This document shows, in pieces, positions 51,905 through 63,599 of a DNA stretch of 64,000 nt. Positions within the stretch are counted from its first letter, which is position 1, and each line of letters opens with the position of its first letter. The translations under genes were made by a program, and so were the position numbers. Under the pieces are notes generated by a model. The model had not been told where the DNA came from and ran no database searches. It saw only the letters and a list, made by a program, of their open reading frames with translations. The DNA lies in NCBI RefSeq assembly GCF_001667735.1, contig NZ_LZJN01000106.1, positions 20,235 to 84,234 of the forward strand, given 5' to 3'. The DNA is from Mycobacterium sp. E183 (GTDB lineage Bacteria; Actinomycetota; Actinomycetes; Mycobacteriales; Mycobacteriaceae).

Positions 51905-52506
51905 GCGGGCTTGGTCGCCGTGACGGCGTTGATGATCACGGCGTGCAGGCGCTGCCATTTCGGGGACCGGAATCCGGCCTGCAGCAGCAGGCGTTCGGCG
52001 CGGCGCCGGGTCCGGGCCTTGCCGCGACGGCCGATGGCGAGGGTCGGCAGCAGCCACAGCGAGAACTGGTCGACGAGCACCAGGCGCCCGCCGGGCCGCA
52101 GCACCCGCGCGCACTCCGTCAGCCCGGCCAGCTGGTCGGACCAGTGATCGAATGACGTGGTGCTGACGACCAGATCGAAGACGCGGTCGGCATAGTTGAT
52201 CTCTTCGGCCACCCCGCGGTTGAAGCTCAACCGCGGGTCGCGGGCGAGAGTCCTTGCGACGGCGACCATCTGCGGGGCGGCGTCGATCCCGCTGAGGTGT
52301 TTGGCGTTCGGGTAGCGGCGGGCCAGCAGTCGCAACAGGTAGCCCGTTCCGCATCCGACGTCGAGCACGTACTCCGGAGCGGTGACGGTCGCGACGGCCA
52401 GGTGCGCGGTGCGATCGGCGATTTCGTGGTGCAGCCGGCCGCGCCAGCCACGGTCGTAGCCGGCGGCGCGTTCGTCGAACGCTGCGACATCGCGATGCGG
52501 CGGCAC
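51901..52506 (-). CDS. Class I SAM-dependent methyltransferase
   Basis: Methyltransferase of 201 residues with motif I VLDVGCGTGYLL near residue 47, motif II region LSGIDAAPQM and the UbiE-like ARVLRPGGRLVL. No substrate clue. GTG start at 52506. Convergent with the SDR. Confidence 0.88.
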   Translation of the reverse strand: MPPHRDVAAFDERAAGYDRGWRGRLHHEIADRTAHLAVATVTAPEYVLDVGCGTGYLLRLLARRYPNAKHLSGIDAAPQMVAVARTLARDPRLSFNRGVAEEINYADRVFDLVVSTTSFDHWSDQLAGLTECARVLRPGGRLVLVDQFSLWLLPTLAIGRRGKARTRRRAERLLLQAGFRSPKWQRLHAVIINAVTATKPA

Positions 52507-52546
52507 CCGCTGAGTGTCTCACCGGGGGTCCCGCTTGGCGAGCAGC

Positions 52547-53944
52547 TCAGTCGCCCGACTCGGGTCCCTCCGGTGGGTCGGGGTCGCCGCGCAAGAGCTC
52601 GTCCGGATGGTGAGCGTGGTTCACCTCTGATGGCCCGTTGCCCTCCGTCCAGCCGAGCCGCCCGTCGTCGGTGACCTCGGTGCGCCATTCGTCCCGGCTC
52701 GCCGCGGCGTGGTGGCAACCGCAGGCGAAGAACAATTTGTCCGCGTCGGTTTGGCCGCCGTCCGCCCAGTCCGGGCAGTGGTGTACTTCGCAGCGGTAGC
52801 CGGGTTCGAGGCAGTCGGGCCGCGTGCAACCGCGGTCGCGGGCGTAGCAGATGAGCCTCTGGTCGGCGGTGGCGAGGCGTTTCTGGCGGCCCAGGTAGAG
52901 CGGCCGGCTGGTGTGCTGGTCGAACACCGCCAGATAGTGAATCCCCTTGGCTGCCATCCGGATCAGGTCTGGCATCGGCAGTCTCGAATCGCCGCCCGTT
53001 CGGGCCGGCCCGGGCATCGGAACCGACGAGTCGACGACCGCGTGTGCGGCGCGGTCGAGTTCGGCCAACGTGGTCGTGACGACCACCGTGACCGGGTGGC
53101 CGCGGTGCGTCCCGAGCTCGCCGGAGGCGACGGCGGTTTCGAGGCCCCATTTGAACGCGTCATGGCAGCGTTGCGCCGGTGTGCGCCGATCGCGCACATC
53201 CGGGTCGTTGGCGGCCGAGTCCGGTTGGTGGCGTCCGGGCCGCACGGCCCCTTCGACGGCTTCGAAATAGGCGCGGGCCTCGGGGTCGAGCAGCCCGGAC
53301 AGCCGCGACATGCCGTCGGGCCCCTGCGGGCCCAAGTGCAATCGGCGGCGGCGGGCCCGATCCTCGTCGTTGAAGAGGCCGTCGGGATTGAGGTGGTCGG
53401 CGATCCGCCGGCCGAGCTTGGCGACGATCCCGGCGTCGAGTTTGGTCGCATGCCGCACCAGCGTGTGCTCGGCGTCCGCCACATCCAGGGGCGACACGCG
53501 CGCGGGGAGCACGTCCACGGCCGCGCAGATCGCGCGAATGTGGTCCTCGCCGACCGCACCCGCCGCCACCGCGGCCGCCAGTTCCGGGAGCTCCGGGGGC
53601 ACGGGCGGCCCGGTCAGCGAGCGCCGCGGGCGGATTCGGGCCCCGAGCCGGAACCGGCGGGTGATCTCGTTGGGCGTGATGCGCAGCCGCGCCCACAGCT
53701 TGTCGCGGACCGCCGGCACGAACCCGCCACCGTCGGGCGGGTCGGCGATTTCGGCGAAGAACCGGTACATCAGCCCCCGGTTGGTGCGCTCCTGGGTCTC
53801 CAGCCGTTCGGCCACCTCGAGCCGGAATTCGTTGCCGACGACATCCGAGGACACCACCCGCAGCGCGTCGTAGGCGGCGTCGATCGCGTCGAGAGCGGCG
53901 CCAATTCGCTCCCGTGCCTGTTCGGCGCCCATCCGAAGACTCAT
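52547..53944 (-). CDS. 13E12-repeat family DUF222/HNH endonuclease-like protein
   Basis: Protein of 465 residues: an N-terminal DUF222 region (about 1-300) and a C-terminal HNH-like domain with CTRPDCLEPGYRCEVHHCPDWADGG and a CGCHH segment, whose Cys/His probably bind zinc and the catalytic metal. The family is repeated many times in mycobacterial genomes (REP13E12), and in M. tuberculosis some copies are prophage attachment targets. Apparently full-length here, no frameshift. It lies in the block that interrupts the Rv3167c/Rv3166c order. Confidence 0.92.
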   Translation of the reverse strand: MSLRMGAEQARERIGAALDAIDAAYDALRVVSSDVVGNEFRLEVAERLETQERTNRGLMYRFFAEIADPPDGGGFVPAVRDKLWARLRITPNEITRRFRLGARIRPRRSLTGPPVPPELPELAAAVAAGAVGEDHIRAICAAVDVLPARVSPLDVADAEHTLVRHATKLDAGIVAKLGRRIADHLNPDGLFNDEDRARRRRLHLGPQGPDGMSRLSGLLDPEARAYFEAVEGAVRPGRHQPDSAANDPDVRDRRTPAQRCHDAFKWGLETAVASGELGTHRGHPVTVVVTTTLAELDRAAHAVVDSSVPMPGPARTGGDSRLPMPDLIRMAAKGIHYLAVFDQHTSRPLYLGRQKRLATADQRLICYARDRGCTRPDCLEPGYRCEVHHCPDWADGGQTDADKLFFACGCHHAAASRDEWRTEVTDDGRLGWTEGNGPSEVNHAHHPDELLRGDPDPPEGPESGD

Positions 53945-54077
53945 CCCCCCACGCTATCGAACATGTATTCGAATGATCGCCGCCTAACCGAGATCTGTGG
54001 ATGAATCACGGACTGTGGATAACCCCCGCTCTGACGTGCCAGGATGAGGCAAAGCCAACCGGTCGAGTGGTGTGCCA

Positions 54078-55025
54078 ATGCCTGGTGTGGACAAGGCCAC
54101 GGGGCGGGTCGTCGCCCTGATCGTGCTGCTGCTCGTCGTCTCGGCCGCTCTGCGCGGGTATCTGCCGGCCGCCCACCACGGGCCGCGCGGCGAAGCCGCC
54201 GGCGGAGGTGCGGCGCTGATATTCGTGGTGGCGATCCTCGGGGGCGCGCTCACGCTGGTGGCGATCGCGGTCATCGCGCGGCTGCGGGACCCGCGCGCGG
54301 CGGCCCCGCAGGCCGGCCAGCTGTCCGAGATGCTCGGCACCGGCAGGGGCAGGCCGAGCTGGCGCGTCTTGCTCATCGGGCTGGCCGTGATCGTCGCCTG
54401 GCTGTTGATCGTGCTGGCCGGGTCCCGCCTGTTGTCCTCCCACGGCGCCGGCCAGGCGCCACCCCCGCCGGCGACCGGCGCCCCGTCGGCCGAACAGCCC
54501 AACGCGCAGGAGCCGCGGCGGCCACATCCACCGAACGGGGACATGTTCGGCATCCTGCTCGCCGCGACCGTTCCGATGATGTTGATCATCGCCACCGGAA
54601 CGGTCGTCATGTCGCGGCGCCGGGGGCGCGCGGTGACACCGGTCACCGTCGCCGATGACTTCGTGGGATCGCCGGCGCCGCCGACCCGCTCGGAATCGCT
54701 GGCGCGCGCGGCCGAACGCGGGCTGGCCGAGATGGCCGATCTCAGCCGCGAGCCGCGCGAGGCGATCATCGCCTGTTATGCGGCGATGGAGCGCGAGCTC
54801 GCCAATGTGCCCGGCGCCGCCCCGCAGGACTTCGACACCCCGACCGAGGTGTTGGCCCGGGCGGTCGAGCATCATGCGCTGCACGCCGACAACGCCGTCC
54901 AACTGGTGAGCCTGTTCGCCGAGGCGCGCTTCAGCCCGCACGTCATGAACGAGGGCCACCGCGACGTGGCGGTGCGCGTTCTCCAGTTGGTCCTCGACGA
55001 ACTGAGATCCCGGAGTCCAGCATGA
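54078..55025 (+). CDS. Membrane protein with DUF4129-like C terminus (Rv3166c-like)
   Basis: Protein of 315 residues with about four membrane segments (about 12-28, 46-66, 97-117 and 153-173) and a cytosolic DUF4129-like C-terminal domain (REAIIACYAAMERELANV...TPTEVLARA). Similar to Rv3166c. DUF4129 proteins accompany MoxR and DUF58 proteins. ATG 54078 is chosen over an in-frame GTG 6 bases upstream. First gene of an operon whose members overlap by 4 bases. Confidence 0.85.
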   Translation: MPGVDKATGRVVALIVLLLVVSAALRGYLPAAHHGPRGEAAGGGAALIFVVAILGGALTLVAIAVIARLRDPRAAAPQAGQLSEMLGTGRGRPSWRVLLIGLAVIVAWLLIVLAGSRLLSSHGAGQAPPPPATGAPSAEQPNAQEPRRPHPPNGDMFGILLAATVPMMLIIATGTVVMSRRRGRAVTPVTVADDFVGSPAPPTRSESLARAAERGLAEMADLSREPREAIIACYAAMERELANVPGAAPQDFDTPTEVLARAVEHHALHADNAVQLVSLFAEARFSPHVMNEGHRDVAVRVLQLVLDELRSRSPA

Positions 55026-55500
55026 AAAAGACTCTGGCCCTTGGCATCTGCCTGATCATCGGGATCGAGCTGCTCGCGCTCATGCTTCAGGATCGACGGT
55101 TGGTGTTGGCCGCCTCCGGTGGTGCCCTCGCCCTGGTGTTGCTTACCGTCCGTCGCGTGCTGGGCCGCGGCATGCATAACGAGGGCGAAGCGGAGTCCGA
55201 CGACCTCGGCGATTCGTTGCGCCGCTGGCTGGCCAACACCGAGACGACGATCCGTTGGTCGGAGTCCACCCGGGTCGACTGGGATAGGCACCTGCGTCCC
55301 ATGCTCGCGCGCCGATACGAATTGGCAACGGGCGAAAGGCGATCCAAAGACCCCGTGGCGTATCAGGCGAGCGGTCAGATGCTCTTCGGGAGCGAACTGT
55401 GGGAATGGGTTAATCCGAACAACGTCGCACCGACCGGCGACCGGCGACCCGGTCCCGGCCGTGGGGCGCTGGAAGAGATTCTGCGAAAGTTGGAACAGGT

Positions 55501-55504
<4 letters not shown>
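55022..55504 (+). CDS. Small membrane protein (Rv3165c-like)
   Basis: Protein of 160 residues with two N-terminal hydrophobic segments (about 5-22 and 26-44) and a hydrophilic C-terminal tail with a conserved WSESTRVDWDRHLRP helix. Function unknown; similar to Rv3165c. ATGA overlap with both neighbours indicates tight coupling in the MoxR operon. Confidence 0.85.
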
Positions 55505-56475
<971 letters not shown>

Positions 56476-56482
56476 GTGCGGC

Positions 56483-57748
56483 GTGACCGGCCGCGAGGTC
56501 GAGTTCCGCTGGCGCGCATCGCCATTGACGCGCGCCATCTCGACCTGCGCGGGGTTGGCGCTGGCGGCTGCGGTGATCGGCGCGCGGTGGCAGCTGATCG
56601 CGTTCGCCGCGCCGCTGCTCGGGGCGCTGTGCTCGATCAGCTGGCAACGACCCGTACCGACGGTCCGCGTGCACGGCAACCCGGATTCGCAGCGGTGCTT
56701 CGAAGACGACCAGGCGCGGTTGCGCATTTGGGCGACGGAGGAGGGCCACGCCACGGGAACCTCCGCGATCGAGGTGACGGTGCCACCCGTCGAGGGCATG
56801 CAGCTCGACGTTCTCGATGCCGACTTCAGGGAAGCCAAAACGGTTGCGGCCACGGCGCAACGCTGGGGCCGCTACTCCATCCGGGCCCGGGTCGACGCGG
56901 TCGCCCGGGGCGGGCTGCTGTCCGGGACGGCCCTGGTCGACGCCGCGGAAGTCATCGTGTTTCCGCTGACGCCGCCCCAGTCGACGCCCATCCCGCAGAC
57001 CGAGCTGCTCGACCGCCTCGGTGCCCACCTCACCCGGCACGTCGGCCCGGGGGTCGAATATGCCGACATCCGCCCCTACGTGCCGGGAGACCAACTGCGC
57101 GCGGTGAACTGGCCGGTGAGCGCGCGCCGCGGCCAGCTGCATGTCACGCAGCGCCTGACCGACCGCGCCGCCGACGTGGTGGTGCTGATCGACACGTATC
57201 GGCAACCAGCGGGCCCGGCGACCGCCGCCACCGAGCGCGTCGTGCGCGGCGCCGCGCAAGTGGTGCAGACCGCCCTGCGGCACGGTGATCGCGCCGGGAT
57301 CGTCGCCCTGGGCGGCAACCACCCGCGGTGGCTGGGCGCCGACATCGGGCAGCGCCAGTTCTATCGGGTCCTCGACACGGTGCTCGGCGCCGGCGATAGA
57401 TTCGAAAACACCACGGGCACTTTGGCGCCCCGCGCGGCCGTCCCCGCCGGCGCGATCGTCATCGCCTTCTCGACGTTGCTGGATACCGAATTCGCGCTCG
57501 CGCTGATCGATCTGCGCAGGCGCGGCCACGTCGTCATCGCCGTCGACATCCTTGACAGCACTCCGTTCGAGGGCGAGCAGGATCCGCTGGTGAATCGGAT
57601 GTGGGCGCTGCAGCGTTCCGCCATGTACCGCGACATGGCCACCGTCGGCGTCGACATCGTGTTGTGGCATCAGGACGGCGGATTGGAGCAATCCATGGGT
57701 GTGCTCCCGGACCGCCGCCGGCGGGTGCGGGGGCGGCTCCGTGCCTAG
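56483..57748 (+). CDS. DUF58 protein (Rv3163c-like)
   Basis: Protein of 421 residues. Two N-terminal hydrophobic segments (about 15-50) anchor it; the DUF58 signature DIRPYVPGDQLRAVNW lies near residue 196, followed by a VWA-like region (VVVLIDTYR...). DUF58 proteins are partners of MoxR ATPases. The GTG at 56483 starts 7 bases after the moxR3 stop and gives the expected length (Rv3163c is about 423 residues). Confidence 0.9.
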   Translation: MTGREVEFRWRASPLTRAISTCAGLALAAAVIGARWQLIAFAAPLLGALCSISWQRPVPTVRVHGNPDSQRCFEDDQARLRIWATEEGHATGTSAIEVTVPPVEGMQLDVLDADFREAKTVAATAQRWGRYSIRARVDAVARGGLLSGTALVDAAEVIVFPLTPPQSTPIPQTELLDRLGAHLTRHVGPGVEYADIRPYVPGDQLRAVNWPVSARRGQLHVTQRLTDRAADVVVLIDTYRQPAGPATAATERVVRGAAQVVQTALRHGDRAGIVALGGNHPRWLGADIGQRQFYRVLDTVLGAGDRFENTTGTLAPRAAVPAGAIVIAFSTLLDTEFALALIDLRRRGHVVIAVDILDSTPFEGEQDPLVNRMWALQRSAMYRDMATVGVDIVLWHQDGGLEQSMGVLPDRRRRVRGRLRA

Positions 57749-58205
57749 CGGCGAGGCGGGCACGGTGCCGCGCCTGTGGGCCCCGGTGTTCTCCGTCGCG
57801 TTCGGTCTGCTGATGGTGGGTCTGGCCGCCGACGGCTCGCACGGGCCTGCGGTTGCCGCGTGGGTGGCGGCCCTGATCGCGGTGGCCGGGGGAGCGGTAT
57901 ATCGCCCTGCCGCAACGCTCGCCGTGTTGCTGGTGGTGGCCACCATCGCGCTGTCCGACCCGCCGCTGGTGTTCGTCGCGCTGTCCGGGCTGTGCGCCGC
58001 CGCGTATCTCGTGTGCCGCCACGCGGCCGGCGCGTCGGCCGGGGCGGTGCTGGGCAGCTGGCCGACCGTGGTTGGCGCGGTGGGTTTTACGTTCGCCGGG
58101 TTGGTCGCGACGGCATTCCCCCTGCAATTGCCGTGGTTGCCGTTGGCCGCACCGCTGGCGGCGCTGGCGGTCTACGTGCTGGCCGTGCGCCCGTTCCTGA
58201 GCTGA
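57741..58205 (+). CDS. Integral membrane protein (Rv3162c-like)
   Basis: Hydrophobic protein of 154 residues with about four transmembrane segments and no polar domain. Similar to Rv3162c, function unknown. The GTG overlaps the DUF58 gene by 8 bases. Last gene of the MoxR operon, converging on nuoN with a 2-base gap. Confidence 0.83.
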   Translation: MPSGEAGTVPRLWAPVFSVAFGLLMVGLAADGSHGPAVAAWVAALIAVAGGAVYRPAATLAVLLVVATIALSDPPLVFVALSGLCAAAYLVCRHAAGASAGAVLGSWPTVVGAVGFTFAGLVATAFPLQLPWLPLAAPLAALAVYVLAVRPFLS

Positions 58206-58207
58206 AC

Positions 58208-59800
58208 TCAGTGCAGCAGTTGGGCGGCCCGATCGGCCAGGTCGAGCAGCGGCTGCGGGAAGATGCCCAACGCCACGGTGACCGCGGCGCACACCGCGAT
58301 CGCCGCCTTGCTCAGAATGCCCGGCGCCACCACGTGCGGGGTGTCGTCGGTCGCCTCGGTGAAGAACATCGACACGATCACCCGCACGTAGAAGTAGGCG
58401 GCGATGCCGCTGGCGACGACACCGACGATCACCAGCGGCGCCGCGCCACCCTGGGCTGCGGCCTTGAACACGGCGAGCTTGCTGACGAAGCCGCTCGTCA
58501 GCGGAATGCCGGCGAAGGCCAGCAGGAACATCGAAAACATCACGCCCACAATGGGTGAGCGCTGCCCGAGCCCGGCCCAATGTGCCAGGGTGGCGTCCTC
58601 GACGCCGTCGGCGTCGCGGATCAGGCCGACGATGGCGAACGCGCCGACGGTGGAAAAGCTGTAGGCCAGCAGGTAGAACAGTGTGGACGAGAGGCCCGCC
58701 TGGTTGTCGGCGATGACGCCGGTGAGGATGAAGCCGACGTGGGCGACCGACGAATAGGCCAGCATGCGCTTGACGTCGGTCTGGTTCACCGCCGTGATGG
58801 TGCCCACCGCCATGGTGAGGATCGAGATGGTCCACAGCACCGGCCGCCACTGATCGTGCAGCGGCGGCAGCGCGACATAGACCACCCGCAGCAGCGCGCC
58901 GAAGGCCGAGACCTTGGTAGCCGCCGCCATGAACCCGGTGATGGGGGTCGGCGCGCCCTGGTAGACGTCCGGAATCCACGAATGGAATGGCACCGCACCC
59001 ACTTTGAACAGCAGGCCGACCGCCAGCAGTGCAACGCCCACGAGCGCCATCGAGGTGTCCCCGTGCGCCGCCAGCGCGTCCCGGATGCCGGTCAGCAGCA
59101 GCGTGCCGGTCGCGCCGTAGAGCAGCGCCACGCCGTAGAGGAAGAACGCCGAGGAGAACGCGCCCAGCAGGAAGTACTTCATCGCCGCCTCTTGCGACAG
59201 CAGGCGCCGGTGCCGGGCCAGGCCGCACATGAGGTAAAGGGGCAGCGAAAGCACTTCCAGGGCAACGAACATCGTCAACAGGTCGTTGGACGCCGGGAAC
59301 ACCATCATGCCGCCGACGGACAGCATCAACAGCGGGAACAGCTCCGTCTGCGCGGCCCCGGCCCGCTCCGCGTCCCGCTCGGCGTCGCTGCCGGGAATCG
59401 CGGAGGCCTGCGGGGTGAACGAGTCGAGGCCGGCCGGGCGGGCGACTCCCACACCCGCGGCAACCTTGCTCTCCGCCTTGGCTTGCGTGCGTTCGGCGAT
59501 GAAGATCACCGCCAGCACCGCGACCAGCAGCACCGTGCCCTGCAGGTAGAGGGTGGTTCGGTCGACGGCCATGGCGCCCAGCACCGTCGCGCGGCCGGAG
59601 GCCGGGATCGACTCGGCCACCTCCACGGTCGCGAGGAATGCCGCGACCAGGCCGGCCAGGGCCAGGGTCACCTGTGCGCCATAACGGATCCGCCTGGGCA
59701 GGAACGCTTCCGCGAGGACTCCCACCACCGCGACGCCGAACACGATCAGTGTCGGGCACAGCAGGAAGTACTCGATGCTCGGGGTGGGGAGGGTCATCAT
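58208..59800 (-). CDS. nuoN: NADH-quinone oxidoreductase subunit N
   Basis: Proton-channel subunit of complex I, 530 residues, near the mycobacterial length (531). About 14 hydrophobic segments; conserved Lys residues lie in the antiporter core (SAFGALLRV, MAVGTITAVNQTDVKRMLAYSS). ATGA overlap with nuoM. Ends 2 bases from the convergent Rv3162c-like gene. Confidence 0.95.
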   Translation of the reverse strand: MMTLPTPSIEYFLLCPTLIVFGVAVVGVLAEAFLPRRIRYGAQVTLALAGLVAAFLATVEVAESIPASGRATVLGAMAVDRTTLYLQGTVLLVAVLAVIFIAERTQAKAESKVAAGVGVARPAGLDSFTPQASAIPGSDAERDAERAGAAQTELFPLLMLSVGGMMVFPASNDLLTMFVALEVLSLPLYLMCGLARHRRLLSQEAAMKYFLLGAFSSAFFLYGVALLYGATGTLLLTGIRDALAAHGDTSMALVGVALLAVGLLFKVGAVPFHSWIPDVYQGAPTPITGFMAAATKVSAFGALLRVVYVALPPLHDQWRPVLWTISILTMAVGTITAVNQTDVKRMLAYSSVAHVGFILTGVIADNQAGLSSTLFYLLAYSFSTVGAFAIVGLIRDADGVEDATLAHWAGLGQRSPIVGVMFSMFLLAFAGIPLTSGFVSKLAVFKAAAQGGAAPLVIVGVVASGIAAYFYVRVIVSMFFTEATDDTPHVVAPGILSKAAIAVCAAVTVALGIFPQPLLDLADRAAQLLH

Positions 59801-61395
59801 CGCGGTCCTTCGGCTGTCCGGGGTGCGCGGTTGACGGCCGGCACGCTCGGCGCGGGGTCGTGCTGGCCGATCGTGGTCATGGTGCTCTCGACGGCGGGGT
59901 TGATGATGTCGAGCACCGGCTTCGGGTAGACCCCGAGCACGAACAGCAGCGCGATCAACGGTGCAACCACGACCAATTCGCGCGCCCGCAGGTCGACGAT
60001 CTTCTCGTTGCCGGTGGCCACCGGCCCCGTCATCATGCGCTGGTAGAGCCACAGCATGTAGATGGCGGAGAGCACCAGCGCGGTGACACCGAACGCGGCG
60101 GCCAGCCAGTACCGGTTGAATGTGCCCAACAGCACCAGGAATTCACTGATGAACGGTGCCAGGCCGGGCAGCGACAGGGTGGCCATGGCCGAGACGAGGA
60201 ACGTGCCCGCCAGGACGGGCGCCACCTTCTGCACCCCGCCGTAATCGGCGATCTTGCGGCTGCCGTGCCGGGATATCAGGAATCCCGCGATCAGGAACAC
60301 CGCCGCCGTGGACAGGCCGTGGTTGAGCATGTACAGCGTCGACCCGCTCTGCCCCTGGCTCGTCATCACGAAGATGCCCAGGATGATGAACCCGAAGTGG
60401 GAGATCGAGGTGTAGGCGATCAGGCGCATGACGTCCGTCTGCCCGATGGCCACGATCGCCCCGTAGATGACGCCGATGGCAGCCAGCACGATGATGAGGG
60501 GGCGGAAATACGTTGAGGCGCCCGGGAACAGCTGCAGGCAGTAACGCAGCATGCCGAAGGTGCCGACCTTGTCCATCACGGCCATCATCAGCACCGCGGT
60601 CGCGGGGGTGGCCTCGACCGCGGCATCCGGCAGCCAGCGGTGGAAGGGCCACAGCGGCGCCTTGATGGCGAACGCGAACATGAAGCCCAGGAACAGCGCC
60701 TTGAACACCGCGGAGTCGGCGCCGTAGCGACCGGAGGCGACGCCGGCCACGATCTCGCGGAAGTCGAAGGTGCCCGAACCGTGCTGCGCGGTCACCACGT
60801 ACAGCCCGATCACCGCGGCCAGCATGATCAGCCCGCCGAACAGGTTGTACAGCAAGAACTTCACCGCCGCGCGTGACCTGCCCGGACCGCTCCCGAAGCC
60901 TCCGATCAGGAAGTACATCGGGATGAGCATGGCCTCGAAGAACACGTAGAACAGCAGCACGTCGAGGGCGACCACGGAGATCAGCACCATCGACTCGATG
61001 GCCAGCGTCAGAGCGACGTAGGCGTGCACGCCGCGGGGGCTGCGCCCGCCGCTTCGTGACGGGTCGTCACCGTCCCCGTCGTTCCAGCCGGCCACCTGCA
61101 ACACCGGGATCAGCACCGCGGTGAGCAGCACCAGCACCACGGCGATGCCGTCCACGCCCAGGGAATAGGTGGCACCGAATGCCGGGATCCAGGAATGGCT
61201 TTCGACGAATTGGTACGTGCTGCCACCGGACTTGAAGCCCAGGGTGACGACGATCGCGACGGCCAGCGTCAGGACGCCGAAGACCAGGCCCGTCCACTTG
61301 GCGAGTCGGCGCAGCCCCGGCGGCAGGAGGATGACGAGCACCGAGCCGGCCAGCGGCACCAGCCACAGGACGCTCAGCCACGGAAGGTTGTTCAC
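59797..61395 (-). CDS. nuoM: NADH-quinone oxidoreductase subunit M
   Basis: Antiporter-like subunit of complex I, 532 residues. The conserved segments [33 protein letters not shown] and [18 protein letters not shown] include the essential Glu and Lys residues of the proton channel. Start taken as GTG 61395, overlapping the nuoL stop (GTGA); GTG 61398 is equally possible. Confidence 0.95.
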   Translation of the reverse strand: MNNLPWLSVLWLVPLAGSVLVILLPPGLRRLAKWTGLVFGVLTLAVAIVVTLGFKSGGSTYQFVESHSWIPAFGATYSLGVDGIAVVLVLLTAVLIPVLQVAGWNDGDGDDPSRSGGRSPRGVHAYVALTLAIESMVLISVVALDVLLFYVFFEAMLIPMYFLIGGFGSGPGRSRAAVKFLLYNLFGGLIMLAAVIGLYVVTAQHGSGTFDFREIVAGVASGRYGADSAVFKALFLGFMFAFAIKAPLWPFHRWLPDAAVEATPATAVLMMAVMDKVGTFGMLRYCLQLFPGASTYFRPLIIVLAAIGVIYGAIVAIGQTDVMRLIAYTSISHFGFIILGIFVMTSQGQSGSTLYMLNHGLSTAAVFLIAGFLISRHGSRKIADYGGVQKVAPVLAGTFLVSAMATLSLPGLAPFISEFLVLLGTFNRYWLAAAFGVTALVLSAIYMLWLYQRMMTGPVATGNEKIVDLRARELVVVAPLIALLFVLGVYPKPVLDIINPAVESTMTTIGQHDPAPSVPAVNRAPRTAEGPR

Positions 61396-63278
61396 CACAG
61401 TTTCACCGCCAGGATCAGCGCGATCACCAGGACCGCGCCCGTCAGCATCGACAATGCGTAGTTGCGGGCGAAGCCGGTTTGCAGCCCCCGCAGGCGATTC
61501 GAAGTCCGGCCCACCAGCGCGGCCAGTGCGTTCACCGAGCCGTCGACGCCCGCGTTGTCGACGTCGACGAGCGCCTGGGTCAGTTCGGCTCCGGGGCGCA
61601 TGAACACCTCCTCGTTGAAGGCGTCGCCGTAGAAGTCCCTGCGCGCGGCCGTCGTGACCGGCGACACGGAAAGCGGGGCCACCCGGGGGATTTCCGCTTT
61701 GGCGTACAACCGGTAGGCCACCGCGATCCCGATGGCGACGACGCCCAGCGCCAGGGCGGTGTTGACCCACACCGGGAAGGCGTGGGTGACCTCTTCGTGT
61801 TTCCCGACGACCGGCTCGAGCCAGCGCGCCAAGGTGCCCCGCCACGCCAGCAGCCCACCCGAGAACACCGAGCCGACGGCGAGCAGAATCATCGGCCAGG
61901 TCATCAGGGCGGGGGCCTCGTGGGGATGAATGCCTGGGCCCCAACGCTTTTTGCCGAAGAAGGTCATCAGCATCACGCGCGTCATGTAGAACGCGGTGAC
62001 GCCCGCGCCCAGCAGCGCGGCCCCGCCCAGCACGTAACCGCGCGCGTCGCCGGCGCCCAGCGCGGCCTCGATGATCGCGTCCTTGGAGAAGAAGCCCGCG
62101 AACGGCGGCACGCCGATGATCGCCAGATAGCCGAGACCGAAGGTGGCAAAGGTGATCGGTAGCGCCGCGCGCAGGCCGCCGTAGCGGCGCATGTCCTGTT
62201 CCTCGTGCATGGCGTGGATCACGGCGCCGGAGCCGAGGAACAACCCGGCCTTGAAGAACCCGTGGGTGAGCAGGTGCATGATCGCGAACGCGTAGCCGGC
62301 CGGGCCCAGCCCTGCGGCCAGCACCATGTAGCCGATCTGGCTCATCGTGGATGCCGCGAGCGCGCGCTTGATGTCGTCCTTGGCGCAGCCGATGAACGCG
62401 CCGAGCAGCAACGTGACGGCGCCGACGATCACGACCGCGGTTTGCGCGTCGGGCGCCAGGTTGTACAGCGGGTTGGACCGCACGATCAGGTAGACGCCGG
62501 CGGTCACCATGGTGGCGGCGTGGATCAGCGCGGACACCGGGGTGGGGCCCTCCATCGCGTCACCCAGCCAGGCCTGCAGCGGCACCTGCGCGGACTTGGC
62601 GCAGGCGCCCAACAGCAGCAGCAAGCCCATCGCCGTCAGCGCCCCGCCGCCCCCGGCGGGCGCCCCGGCGAACACCCCGGCGTAGGACAGCGTGCCGAAG
62701 GTGCTGAACATCAAGAACATTCCCAGCGCCAGCCCGGCGTCCCCGACGCGGTTCATCACGAAGGCCTTCTTGGCGGCCGTGGCCGCCGTTGGCTTGTGGT
62801 ACCAGAACCCGATCAGCAGGTAGGAGGCCAGGCCCACGCCTTCCCAGCCGACGTAGAGCACCACGTAGTTGTCGGCGACCACCAGCAACAGCATCGAGGC
62901 CAGGAACAGGTTGAGGTAGCCGAAAAACCTTCGCCGGTCCGGGTCTTCGGCCATGTAGGCGACCGAATAGATGTGGATGAGCGACCCGACTCCCGAGATC
63001 AGCAGCACGAAACACACCGACAGCTGGTCGATTTGCAGGCCGAGGTCCACCTGCAGTTGGCCGACCGGGATCCAGGTGAACACCGTCTGGTGGATGACCC
63101 GGTCCTCGGCGCCGCGGCCGAGCAGCTCGCTCAGCAGGCTCAGGCCGACGCCGAACGCCGCGAGCGCGGTGGCGCAGCCCAGCCAGTGGCCCCAGGCGTC
63201 GGTGCGTCGGCCGCCGAACAACAGGATCGCGGCACCCGCCAGCGGCAGCGCCACCAGCAGCCAGGTGTAGTGAGTCAT
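61392..63278 (-). CDS. nuoL: NADH-quinone oxidoreductase subunit L
   Basis: Largest membrane subunit of complex I, 628 residues. Contains the proton-channel core ([56 protein letters not shown]) and the long lateral C-terminal helix region. ATG 63278 gives MTHYTWLL. Lies 21 bases downstream of nuoK. Confidence 0.96.
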   Translation of the reverse strand: MTHYTWLLVALPLAGAAILLFGGRRTDAWGHWLGCATALAAFGVGLSLLSELLGRGAEDRVIHQTVFTWIPVGQLQVDLGLQIDQLSVCFVLLISGVGSLIHIYSVAYMAEDPDRRRFFGYLNLFLASMLLLVVADNYVVLYVGWEGVGLASYLLIGFWYHKPTAATAAKKAFVMNRVGDAGLALGMFLMFSTFGTLSYAGVFAGAPAGGGGALTAMGLLLLLGACAKSAQVPLQAWLGDAMEGPTPVSALIHAATMVTAGVYLIVRSNPLYNLAPDAQTAVVIVGAVTLLLGAFIGCAKDDIKRALAASTMSQIGYMVLAAGLGPAGYAFAIMHLLTHGFFKAGLFLGSGAVIHAMHEEQDMRRYGGLRAALPITFATFGLGYLAIIGVPPFAGFFSKDAIIEAALGAGDARGYVLGGAALLGAGVTAFYMTRVMLMTFFGKKRWGPGIHPHEAPALMTWPMILLAVGSVFSGGLLAWRGTLARWLEPVVGKHEEVTHAFPVWVNTALALGVVAIGIAVAYRLYAKAEIPRVAPLSVSPVTTAARRDFYGDAFNEEVFMRPGAELTQALVDVDNAGVDGSVNALAALVGRTSNRLRGLQTGFARNYALSMLTGAVLVIALILAVKLW

Positions 63279-63299
63279 GTTGGCCCCATATTGGCGATG

Positions 63300-63599
63300 T
63301 CAGCCTTTGAGTAGGTTCGCGTCGTCCACCGACGCCGATTTGCGGGCACGGAAAATCGTCATGATGATGGCCAGCCCGACGACGACCTCGCACGCGGCCA
63401 CCACCATCGTGAAGAACGCGATCATCTGGCCGTCCAGGTGGCCGTGCATCCGTGCGAACGTGACAAAGGCCAGGTTGACCGCGTTCAGCATCAGCTCGAC
63501 GCACATGAACATCACGATGGCGTTGCGTCGCAACAGCACACCCGAGGCTCCGATGGTGAACAGCAGGGCCGAAAGGTAAAGGTAATTGGCCGGATTCAC
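63300..63599 (-). CDS. nuoK: NADH-quinone oxidoreductase subunit K
   Basis: Small complex I subunit, 99 residues with three membrane helices; the two conserved Glu in [11 protein letters not shown] and [10 protein letters not shown] are present. GTG start overlaps the nuoJ stop (GTGA). Confidence 0.96.
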   Translation of the reverse strand: MNPANYLYLSALLFTIGASGVLLRRNAIVMFMCVELMLNAVNLAFVTFARMHGHLDGQMIAFFTMVVAACEVVVGLAIIMTIFRARKSASVDDANLLKG

